Of a stretch of 7,798 bases of DNA, positions 1-6,207 are shown in pieces. Each line of letters opens with the position of its first letter. Positions within the stretch are counted from its first letter, which is position 1. Below the pieces are notes generated by a model. The model was not told where the DNA came from and searched no databases. It was given only the letters and a program-made list of their open reading frames with translations. The DNA lies in assembly GCA_007571225.1 (NCBI GenBank), contig RKRU01000100.1, positions 1 to 7,798 of the forward strand, given 5' to 3'. This DNA comes from Nitrosopumilaceae archaeon. GTDB lineage: Archaea > Thermoproteota > Nitrososphaeria > Nitrososphaerales > Nitrosopumilaceae. Position numbers and translations under genes: made by a program.

Positions 1-1
1 C

Positions 2-76
2 CGGAACGGTCACGATCTGTTGAACCTCTCAAAGAACGGCAGCGTCATTACGTTTCAGATAAAAAAGGTGAGGTGA
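2..76 (+). CDS. 3' end of an unidentified upstream gene
   Basis: An open frame enters from the left edge and ends at TGA 74-76, giving 24 residues that finish in ITFQIKKVR. I do not recognise the family from so little sequence. The alternation of hydrophobic and polar residues (SVITFQIKKV) would fit a terminal beta strand. The next gene starts at 81, only four bases after the stop, and its Shine-Dalgarno-like stretch GGTGAGG (67-73) lies within these last codons. This spacing suggests the two genes are cotranscribed. The alternative is that this is non-coding leader sequence; the short length limits confidence. Confidence 0.5.
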   Translation, partial: RNGHDLLNLSKNGSVITFQIKKVR

Positions 77-80
77 CCGG

Positions 81-1111
81 ATGGCTTCAACTGCCGTGGC
101 TGCCGGGTGTTTCGATCTTCCTGTACGGGTCGGTGATACGCCACTGGTGAGGTTGGAGTCGCTGTCACATGATGATGATAATGATAATAAAGATGGTAAC
201 CGAGACTTTTATGCAAAGCTGGAGGGACACAACCCGTTTGGCTCAATCAAGGACAGGGCCGCATTTTGGATGATAAAGGACGGCGAGGAGCGCGGCATGC
301 TTACACGGGCAAGAGCATCATAATCGAGCCCACCTCGGGAAATACCGGCATAGCGCTGGCGGGTATGGCCAAAATACTTGGATATGCAGTGGAGATAGTA
401 ATTCCAGAAGAGGCAAGCGAGGAGACAAAACAGATCATACGGAACCTAGGAGCCCAGGTATACGAGACAAGCGACGACCTCTGCCCAAAGGTGGGTGTAG
501 GAACCGATCAAAGCATCGCACTTGCAACATCTATCGCATCGTCTAGGCCGCACATCTACTACTCGCCCAATCAGTATGCCAACGAGGCAAACTTTATGGG
601 CCACTACAAAGGAACGGGTCCAGAGATATGGGCCCAGACGGCAGGCAAGGTGACCCATCTCTTTACGGGAGTGGGAACCGGCGGCGCCATAACCGGAATA
701 GGCACGTATCTCAAGGAGCGCAATCCCGATGTCAAGATAATAGGCTGCCAACCCCAGCAGGACCACCTTATACAGGGGTGGCGTAACTTTGAAGAGTCGG
801 CAAAACCGGATCTGTTCCTGAAGCGCGAGGAGGTGGTAGATGACTGGGTGCATGTGGACAACGAGGAGGCCTTCTCCCGTGTGGGGGAGATACTTGCAAA
901 CGACAGACTTTTGGTCAGCCCGTCATCGGCTACAGTCTATGCATGCATGGACAAATACAACGTTCTGGAGGGTGCATGTGTGGTGGGGATATTTGCAGAC
1001 GATGGCAGAAAGTTTAGGAGCGTCTACTCTGATCTGGGTGTGATGAGCAATGACGAGTTTGACTCTGCCTTGGAGGGAGCCATGCACGTATCCGTACCGG
1101 ATTACGAATAA
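81..1111 (+). CDS. cysteine synthase family PLP enzyme, broken by a one-base frameshift
   Basis: Fold-type II PLP enzyme of the cysteine synthase / cystathionine beta-synthase family, which makes cysteine from an activated serine and sulfide. Two frames share the coding: 81 to about 305 gives the N-terminal part with NPFGSIKDR (Schiff-base lysine at residue 57), and the frame open from 266 to 1111 continues with GKSIIIEPTSGNTGI (phosphate/substrate loop), NQYANEAN, GVGTGGAITGIG and the C-terminal VSPSSA. Adding one base near 306 (ACACGGGC to ACACCGGGC) restores an LTPGK junction and a protein of about 343 residues, normal for the family. An Asp/Asn-rich run (residues 31-38) sits before the FYAKLEG strand. 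The start follows GGTGAGG by seven bases. Acceptor substrate (O-acetylserine, O-phosphoserine or homocysteine/serine) cannot be told from sequence alone. Either a recent pseudogene or a sequencing error; all catalytic motifs are otherwise intact. Confidence 0.85.
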
Positions 1112-1269
1112 GAGTACGTTGGTTCAATCGTTTGTATTCTCATAGTAGTTGTCGCTCCTGTCATTTTGGGGTGCGGCATGGTATGATTTTACAAGGCCTT
1201 ACCCGAATCCATCAAGCTTGTTATATGTACTCAAGCACAACTGAAAAACCCATATTGCATTACTAAAGA

Positions 1270-1293
1270 GGTCTTTTTTCCAGCTATTTTTTT
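1270..1293 (+). terminator. Paired T-tracts, likely archaeal terminator
   Basis: Two T-runs, a six-T run (1273-1278 region, in GTCTTTTTTCC) and a seven-T run (in CTATTTTTTTGTG), lie about 160 bases after the cysteine synthase stop and just before the fold-back element. Archaeal RNA polymerase terminates at oligo-T tracts without needing a hairpin. The distance from the stop codon is longer than usual, so the role is tentative. Confidence 0.35.
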
Positions 1294-1311
1294 GTGCCAA
1301 GCAGGGCAGAA

Positions 1312-1393
1312 GTAACTATTTACGTCCCACGCCGAAATGATCGACTCTAGGCACAAATTTGGCAAATTGTTTATGCAAGACGTAAACAGTTAC
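1312..1393 (+). repeat. Left arm of the fold-back element
   Basis: 82-base arm. It starts with GTAACTATTTACGTC (1312-1326) and ends with the near-perfect reverse complement GACGTAAACAGTTAC (1379-1393, 14 of 15 paired), so the arm can form its own hairpin. The inner part contains the conserved block 1348-1369 with the palindrome CAAATTTG. Confidence 0.75.
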
Positions 1394-1605
1394 GGGCAGA
1401 AAGTCATACGTGGTAATTGTACATTTTCTAGGCGTAATGTACCAAGAAACATACAAAAATCAATGAGAAGCATTATGGTACAAAATGGATGTCGTAGTAA
1501 AACCGACAGGCAGTGCACCAGCATGGACTCCAGTCGTGTTTGGGCGGTGTACGTGACTGGGATTGCCAGATCCGTATGAGAATAAGTCATACCGTGACAA
1601 AAGTT

Positions 1606-1681
1606 GTATCTGTTTACGTCCAACGTAAGCAATTTGCCAAATTTGTGCCTAAAATTGGTCATTTGGGACGTAAACGGTTAC
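1606..1681 (-). repeat. Right arm of the fold-back element
   Basis: 76-base arm, an inverted copy of 1312-1393 lacking six bases (ACGCCG, 1329-1334 in the left arm). Its ends, GTATCTGTTTACGTC (1606-1620) and GACGTAAACGGTTAC (1667-1681), are again mutual inverted repeats. It stops 41 bases before the ATG of the next gene. Confidence 0.75.
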
Positions 1682-1690
1682 CAAGAGTTA

Positions 1691-1701
1691 ATGTTAAATG
1701 A
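1691..1701 (+). promoter_or_regulatory. Possible TATA box for the four-cysteine gene
   Basis: The AT-rich stretch around ATGTTAAATG is centred about 26 bases before ATG 1723, the spacing expected for an archaeal leaderless transcript. It lies just outside the right arm of the fold-back element. The match to the TATA consensus is weak. Confidence 0.25.
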
Positions 1702-1722
1702 TAGTTGACACGGCGTGGCAAC

Positions 1723-2007
1723 ATGGATGATTTGGAATTCAAGTTCGAGGTCGAAATTATTCAGAGCGAGGAGCGAAAGAGGATTGACAAGGAAGTGAAG
1801 AAGCATCTTGCAGCAGCCGGGCTTGTAGACCCTAGCGGCAAGCTGAAGATCAAGGGTGTGAGTCCGAAGATGCTCAAGAGGATGAAGCAGGAACACGTCG
1901 AGTGCCCTGTCATGGATCGAAACGTGCAGTTTCTTCAATGCTTTGTATGCGCGAACTTTCAGAGCCGAGTGAACGGCCGTGTCTTGTGCAAGGGAGACCC
2001 GCTCTAG
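1723..2007 (+). CDS. Small basic four-cysteine protein, function unknown
   Basis: 94 residues ending at TAG 2005-2007. The N-terminal half is charged and probably helical (EERKRIDKEVKKHL at 16-29). A lysine-rich segment follows (KLKIKGVSPKMLKRMKQ, 40-56). The C-terminal third has four cysteines, C61, C73, C76 and C89, spaced CX11CX2CX12C, as in a small zinc-binding fold. Conserved-looking strings are CPVMD and NFQSRVNGRVLCKGDPL. I cannot assign a family with a known function; from the layout it could be a nucleic-acid or ribosome-associated zinc protein, but that is inference. ATG 1723 is preferred because a TATA-like stretch lies about 26 bases upstream; TTG 1705 in the same frame would add six residues (MTRRGN). 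ProRS lies 70 bases downstream on the same strand. Confidence 0.75.
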   Translation: MDDLEFKFEVEIIQSEERKRIDKEVKKHLAAAGLVDPSGKLKIKGVSPKMLKRMKQEHVECPVMDRNVQFLQCFVCANFQSRVNGRVLCKGDPL

Positions 2008-2025
2008 CAGAGGCCGTACCTCTGC
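2007..2025 (+). promoter_or_regulatory. Perfect 7-bp hairpin after the stop codon
   Basis: GCAGAGG (2007-2013) and CCTCTGC (2019-2025) pair perfectly around a five-base loop, CCGTA. The first G belongs to the stop codon. No T-tract follows, so it does not look like an intrinsic terminator. It could protect or process the message between the small gene and proS. It may also be chance. Confidence 0.35.
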
Positions 2026-2060
2026 AGAATACAAGGGGTAATTAATTGGGATGCCAGACT

Positions 2061-2069
2061 GGTGGTGGT
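2061..2069 (+). promoter_or_regulatory. Shine-Dalgarno-like run before proS TTG
   Basis: GGTGGTGGT ends eight bases before TTG 2078. A TAG stop (2075-2077) lies immediately before this TTG in frame, so the start cannot be further upstream. The purine-rich run supports using this TTG. Confidence 0.4.
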
Positions 2070-2077
2070 AGTTATAG

Positions 2078-3646
2078 TTGAGCAAGAGAGCGGAGATCGG
2101 TATTACGGCACCAAAGAAGGAGAGCTTCAGCGAGTGGTATGTCCAAGTGGTACAAAAGGCCGAACTGGCAGACTACGCCCCGGTAAAGGGACTTATAGTG
2201 CTCAGGCCTGATGGATATGCCATATGGGAATCACTACAAAATACATTTAACAGGAGGTTTGCAGGCGAGGGGGTCAGAAACGGATTCCTGCCCGTACTGA
2301 TTCCAGAGTCGTTGCTCAAGAAGGAAGGGGAACACTTTGAGGGGTTCAATCCCGAGGTGTTCTGGGTTACACACTCTGGCAACAACGAGATTGGGGAGAA
2401 GCTTGCTCTAAGGCCGACATCAGAGACGCTTGCATATACGATGTACTCTAAATGGATACAGAGCTGGAGGGACCTGCCGCTGAAGATCAACTTTTGGAAT
2501 ACGGCGCTGCGATCTGAGATAAAGGCGACAAAACCGTTTCTACGGACATCAGAGTTTCTATGGCAGGAGGGCCACACCGTCCACGCAACCCAAGAAGAGG
2601 CCGAAAGGCAGGTCAGCACGATGCTTCGCATATACAAGGAGACAGTAGAGGAAGAACTTGCAATTCCAGTCATATCCGGTACTAAGAGTGAGCGTGAAAA
2701 GTTTGTAGGGGCCGACTATACCACCGCCATCGAGTCCATAATGCCAGATGGTAGGGCGCTGCAGATGGGCACGTCGCACTTTCTTGCCCGGCATTTTTCA
2801 GAGCCGTTTGATGTAAAGTTTGCCGACCGGGACAACGTGGAACACTTTGCATGGCAGACATCCTGGGGGGTCTCGTGGAGGCTGATAGGGGCCATGATAA
2901 TGGTGCACGGCGACGACAGGGGCATGATAATGCCTCCCCGGGTCGCGCCCGTACAGGCAGTTATAGTGCCCATATACAGAAACGCCGCACAGAAGGAGTC
3001 TGTAATGCAAGCGGCTACATCTGTAAGGGATACTTTGGATGCTGCAAGAGTCCGCATGCACATAGATGACAGGGATGGCGTCACACCAGGATACAAGTTC
3101 AATGATTGGGAGATGAAGGGGGTCCCACTCAGAATAGAGATAGGCCCCAGAGATGTGGAAGCAGGCAGCGTCATAGTGGTGAGTCGGCATGACGGCCAAA
3201 AAGATGCTATGGGTATTGACAGTGTGCGGGCCAAGATACCAGTATTACTTGAGGAGATCCAGCAGTCTATGCTGACTAGGGCGACTGCTAGGGCAGAAGA
3301 GCTGACCTTTGCCGCCTCTGACTATGACGAGTTTAAAGAGCTGTCTGGGCGTGGGTTTGTACGCGCACGGTGGTGCGGAGGAGCAAAATGCGAGGAGAAG
3401 ATAAAAGAGGAGACAGGAGTAGAGATCAGGGTTATTCCGTTTAACCGTACTGCTGATGACATGCGGGGAGAAGAAGAAGAAAGCAGCAGAAGCGACTACA
3501 ACAGCAATCACGACAGTAACCACAACAGCAACAACTATGGCAACCCCGGTAGCCACAACAACTGCAACCTTGACATCATCCCCGACTCGTGCGTATACTG
3601 CCAAAAAGAAGGTATATCAACGCCGATCTTTGCAAGAGGATATTGA
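2078..3646 (+). CDS. proS: prolyl-tRNA synthetase, archaeal/eukaryal type
   Basis: Charges tRNA-Pro with proline in the cytosol; class II aminoacyl-tRNA synthetase of 522 residues. Visible motifs: the proline-binding loop LRPTSET (111-117), motif 2 with FLRTSEFLWQEGHT (154-167), QMGTSHFL (229-236) and motif 3 GDDRGMIMPPRVAP (278-291). The anticodon-binding domain runs from about 293 to 400 and includes DWEMKGVPLRIEIGPRD. The C-terminal zinc module has C433, C438, C505 and C508, and the protein ends in the family's terminal tyrosine (FARGY). There is no bacterial-type editing insertion between motifs 2 and 3, as expected for this class. An Asn/Ser/His-rich insert (about 465-499) separates the two cysteine pairs, which is unusual. 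The start is TTG, preceded by GGTGGTGGT and directly by an in-frame stop. Its TGA overlaps the next gene's start by four bases (TTGA), implying translational coupling. Confidence 0.95.
   Translation: MSKRAEIGITAPKKESFSEWYVQVVQKAELADYAPVKGLIVLRPDGYAIWESLQNTFNRRFAGEGVRNGFLPVLIPESLLKKEGEHFEGFNPEVFWVTHSGNNEIGEKLALRPTSETLAYTMYSKWIQSWRDLPLKINFWNTALRSEIKATKPFLRTSEFLWQEGHTVHATQEEAERQVSTMLRIYKETVEEELAIPVISGTKSEREKFVGADYTTAIESIMPDGRALQMGTSHFLARHFSEPFDVKFADRDNVEHFAWQTSWGVSWRLIGAMIMVHGDDRGMIMPPRVAPVQAVIVPIYRNAAQKESVMQAATSVRDTLDAARVRMHIDDRDGVTPGYKFNDWEMKGVPLRIEIGPRDVEAGSVIVVSRHDGQKDAMGIDSVRAKIPVLLEEIQQSMLTRATARAEELTFAASDYDEFKELSGRGFVRARWCGGAKCEEKIKEETGVEIRVIPFNRTADDMRGEEEESSRSDYNSNHDSNHNSNNYGNPGSHNNCNLDIIPDSCVYCQKEGISTPIFARGY
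3470..3574 (+). repeat. Low-complexity tract inside proS
   Basis: About 105 bases built from GAA repeats followed by AAC/AGC/CAC/AAT codons. They encode four glutamates and then a stretch dominated by Asn, Ser and His (residues 465-499 of ProRS). The repetitive codon pattern suggests expansion by replication slippage, in frame. Confidence 0.7.
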
Positions 3647-5064
3647 CCACTCAAGATCTGGCAGCCGATAATATAGGCACGACGCAGGAAAGGGCAAGGA
3701 TACTCTCACTGTTTCGTGATACAAGGGCCAGGACGCTTGATCTTGTAAGCACACTAAAGGAAGACGACTTTGTCGTACAGACTGCATTCTTTACCAGCCC
3801 AATCAAGTGGCATGTGGGGCACGTCAGCTGGATATACGAGGCCGTAATGGGAAAGATTGATTCACAGTATGGGTTTGCCACAGACGAGATATCCGCATAC
3901 CTGAACTCATACTATCAGCAGTTTGGTACCCCGCACGACAAGGGGCGCCGCGGGGCAGTCTCGCGGCCCACTACAAGGGAACTACTTGCATACTTTGATG
4001 CCGTAAGCGCAAAGGTCGAGAACTTTGTTGCCACCCATGAACTGGATACTACAGTTCTGGATTCTGATTCTTCTAGTGGGGATGCGGGCGCGCGGCCTGC
4101 CAGATACCTACTGGAGATGGGAATACACCATGAATGTCAGCACCAAGAGCTCATGGTGTACGACCTGCAACACCTGCTTGCAGATCGCTATACTCCCGCA
4201 TCGCCCCGTACTGCATCTGGCGCCACGGGGGCACGCGCAGCAAGCGATACTTTTGGTGGAATGGTCCGTATAGAAGGCAGGAGACTGTACGACATTGGGT
4301 ATAACGGACGCGGCTACTGTTATGATGTCGAGCTTCCCGAGCACAAGGTGTACCTAGAGCCCTACATGATTGGAGTATACCCGGTCACAAACGGGGAGTT
4401 TCTAAAGTTTATCGAGGCCGGAGGATACAAGACGTACCGGTACTGGCTCTCTGACGGGTGGGAGAAGGTAAGATCCGAGGGCTGGGAGGCTCCCATGTAC
4501 TGGACTAGAGATGGGGATGACAACAACGAGGATAACTGGTATGTGCGCAACTTTTCTGGATATGCCCGTATAAACGAGTCAGAACCAGTCTCTCACGTCA
4601 GCTACTATGAAGCTGACGCATACTGTAGATGGGCAGGCAGCAGGCTTCCAACTGAAGCTGAATGGGAGATTGCCGCCTGTTGGGATGGCGCCAGACAAAA
4701 AAAGACCATATATCCGTGGGGCGACTCGCCACCTGCGCCAGACAGATGCAACCTTATGGAGTCAAACTTGTGGGGCTGCTCGGAGATAGGCTCGTATCCT
4801 GATGGTGTCAGCGCCTCTGGGTGCCAGCAGATGATGGGCGATGTCTGGGAGTGGACATCCTCTGAGTTTGTCGGATATCCCGGATTTCAATCTGGCTTTG
4901 ATGAGTACAACGACAAGTGGTTTGCAAATCAGAAGGTGCTTCGGGGTGGGTCTTTTGGCACGCCTGCAGTCTCCATCCGTGGAAGCTACCGCAACTTCTT
5001 CCGGCTCGACGAGAGGTGGATGATATCCGGGTTCCGGTGCGCCCGGGATGATGATAATACCTGA
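3643..5064 (+). CDS. egtB: EgtB-like ergothioneine sulfoxide synthase
   Basis: Mononuclear iron enzyme that joins hercynine to a cysteine-type sulfur donor using O2, the central step of ergothioneine biosynthesis. From TTG 3643 it has 473 residues. The N-terminal DinB-like helical domain carries SPIKWHVGHVSW (52-63) and the HX3HXE motif HECQHQE (H163, H167, E169), the iron ligands of the family. A C-terminal formylglycine-generating-enzyme-type domain follows (about 206-469): GVYPVTNGEF, SRLPTEAEWE, YPWGDSPP, MMGDVWEWTSSEF, VLRGGSF and GFRCARD. Between the domains lie two variable linkers rich in Ser, Asp, Ala and Gly (139-153, 184-202). TTG 3643 is favoured because it overlaps the proS stop (TTGA) behind AAGAGGA; GTG 3589 would add 18 residues inside proS. 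Use of gamma-glutamylcysteine or free cysteine cannot be decided; no EgtA or EgtC gene is nearby. A diverged FGE-domain oxygenase with another thiol product is the alternative, but the adjacent EgtD makes ergothioneine likely. Confidence 0.88.
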   Translation: MTTQDLAADNIGTTQERARILSLFRDTRARTLDLVSTLKEDDFVVQTAFFTSPIKWHVGHVSWIYEAVMGKIDSQYGFATDEISAYLNSYYQQFGTPHDKGRRGAVSRPTTRELLAYFDAVSAKVENFVATHELDTTVLDSDSSSGDAGARPARYLLEMGIHHECQHQELMVYDLQHLLADRYTPASPRTASGATGARAASDTFGGMVRIEGRRLYDIGYNGRGYCYDVELPEHKVYLEPYMIGVYPVTNGEFLKFIEAGGYKTYRYWLSDGWEKVRSEGWEAPMYWTRDGDDNNEDNWYVRNFSGYARINESEPVSHVSYYEADAYCRWAGSRLPTEAEWEIAACWDGARQKKTIYPWGDSPPAPDRCNLMESNLWGCSEIGSYPDGVSASGCQQMMGDVWEWTSSEFVGYPGFQSGFDEYNDKWFANQKVLRGGSFGTPAVSIRGSYRNFFRLDERWMISGFRCARDDDNT

Positions 5065-5066
5065 GG

Positions 5067-6152
5067 TCAGCTGACGGTCACAAGCACGAGCATAAAGTGG
5101 CCCGACTCGTCAGTCCACATGCGCCTGTACTCAAATCCTACTGATTCGAGCATCCTGCGTACCTCAGACGGGCGGTACTTGTACGAGTTTTCCGTATGTA
5201 TGCGCTCCCCCCTGTGCAGCTTTAGTACAAGGCCAGACTTTGATATTGTGACGGACTGGTCACAGAGCGACTCTAGGTACATCTCTATGCGCTCCACATC
5301 GTGGTTGTATACTGCCCTGTGGGCAAAGTTTTCAGTATCAAAGTCGGCGTCAAGCTCGGAGTTTATGCGCGACAGCACGTTCAGGTTGAATCGCGCCGTG
5401 GCTCCGACTGAGTCGTTGTATGCTAATTCTAACATGCTGGCACTCTTTACGGCATCTAGACCGATCAGAAACAGATCTCCCGGATTCATCGACGAGCGTA
5501 TCTTCTGCAGGAATTTTTTGCCGTTCTCGGGGGCTAGATTGCCATAACTTGACCCTAGAAACATGATCAGGCTGGTCTGTCTGTCATCGTACGTTCTTAG
5601 AAATTCGAGGCCCCCCTCGTACGTGTCGATTATGCCTGTAATCTTCAGGTTCTCATAGTCTGCAAGTAGGCGCTCTGAACTCTCCGTAATTATATCCGAT
5701 ATGTCTATGGGAAAGTACTCTACCTTATCTTGTACTCCAAAGAGCACCTGCAGTACGAGTCTTGTCTTTACAGAAGAGCCGCTTCCAAGTTCGACCAGCC
5801 TTATGCCCTGGGTGCACGACTCTTCCTTCCTGTCGCGGCCGTGTCCTGCATTGCTCTTCAGGTGCTCTGTCAGTATACCTGCAAGCTCCCCGTCTAAACC
5901 TTCTAGTATTTCAGTCTCGGTCTTTGTCAGATAGTATTCGGGAATGGAGCATATCTCCTCGAAGAGCTCCGAGCCTGCCGGATCGTAGAAGAACTTTGGG
6001 TTGATGTACTTTGACTTGCGGTCTAGGCCCTCTACTATCTCCTCTGCAAACGTCCTTTCTATCTCCGATGAATGCGGCTTAAAGTACCGCAGCCGGGAGT
6101 CGACTGTGAATGTCTTGTAGCGTGAATTAAAGGTCACACCGGAATTTGACAA
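5067..6152 (-). CDS. egtD: EgtD, histidine N-alpha-methyltransferase
   Basis: SAM-dependent enzyme that trimethylates the alpha-amino group of histidine to give hercynine, the first step of ergothioneine biosynthesis. 361 residues, close to family length. Visible motifs: the family signature FFYDPAGSELFEEI (54-67) followed by PEYYLTKTE; SAM-binding ELGSGSSVKTR (121-131); PIDIS (148-152); FLGSSYGNL (199-206 region); DAVKSASMLELAYND (233-247); and TENSYKY (320-326), corresponding to the Glu/Ser histidine-binding segment of mycobacterial EgtD. A short charged insert (98-115) precedes motif I. The start is TTG 6152, directly preceded by an in-frame TAG. A TATA-like box about 27 bases upstream suggests a leaderless message. 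It faces egtB with only two bases between the stop codons, and follows eL19 by 55 bases on the same strand. Confidence 0.93.
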   Translation of the reverse strand: MSNSGVTFNSRYKTFTVDSRLRYFKPHSSEIERTFAEEIVEGLDRKSKYINPKFFYDPAGSELFEEICSIPEYYLTKTETEILEGLDGELAGILTEHLKSNAGHGRDRKEESCTQGIRLVELGSGSSVKTRLVLQVLFGVQDKVEYFPIDISDIITESSERLLADYENLKITGIIDTYEGGLEFLRTYDDRQTSLIMFLGSSYGNLAPENGKKFLQKIRSSMNPGDLFLIGLDAVKSASMLELAYNDSVGATARFNLNVLSRINSELDADFDTENFAHRAVYNHDVERIEMYLESLCDQSVTISKSGLVLKLHRGERIHTENSYKYRPSEVRRMLESVGFEYRRMWTDESGHFMLVLVTVS

Positions 6153-6174
6153 CTATCTACGTCGTATGTGACCT

Positions 6175-6183
6175 GCATAAATT
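6175..6183 (-). promoter_or_regulatory. TATA-like box upstream of egtD
   Basis: On the minus strand the stretch reads AATTTATGC, centred about 27 bases upstream of TTG 6152. That spacing would put transcription start at or next to the start codon. It would give egtD its own expression apart from the ribosomal protein genes upstream. Confidence 0.4.
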
Positions 6184-6207
6184 CCTTCAGCACGCGGGCC
6201 GGCCAGG

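Larger units (their letters stand above)
1312..1681. mobile_element. MITE-like fold-back element, 370 bp, no coding capacity
   Basis: Two long inverted arms, 1312-1393 and 1606-1681, flank a 212-base centre. After one 6-base gap the arms match at 64 of 76 positions by hand alignment, including a perfect 22-base block (1348-1369 with 1630-1651). The centre is AT-rich and has no recognisable gene. Open frames on both strands (1337-1579 plus, 1662-1390 minus) begin with the same RHKFGKL string only because they read the two inverted arms. I see no clear target-site duplication next to 1312 or 1681. The structure fits a non-autonomous inverted-repeat transposon. A structured RNA or a regulatory palindrome cluster is the alternative. 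No transposase is present in the window. Confidence 0.6.

Noticed and set aside
300..315. Programmed -1 frameshift in the cysteine synthase
   Set aside because: The local sequence (ACACGGGCAAG) has no X XXY YYZ slippery heptamer, and cysteine synthases are not known to use recoding.
1117..1131. tRNA T-loop-like GGTTCAATC after the cysteine synthase
   Set aside because: No matching acceptor stem, D arm or anticodon arm on either side.
1337..1662. Open frames on both strands within the fold-back element, sharing a similar first segment (RHKFGKL...DVN)
   Set aside because: The similarity arises because both read the inverted arms; the rest shows no family features or coding bias.
1312..1681. 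CRISPR array
   Set aside because: Only four motif copies in alternating orientation with unequal spacing; CRISPR repeats are direct and regularly spaced.
2716..3234. Long minus-strand frame inside proS
   Set aside because: Shadow of proS, which has all synthetase motifs; no recognisable protein features in the antisense frame.
3589..3642. Longer EgtB from GTG 3589
   Set aside because: It would sit within the final conserved codons of proS and adds residues not resembling EgtB N-termini; TTG 3643 fits stop-start coupling better.
3456..3671. Threonine-rich frame overlapping the end of proS
   Set aside because: It is an off-frame reading of the AAC/AGC repeat tract; proS and egtB explain the region.
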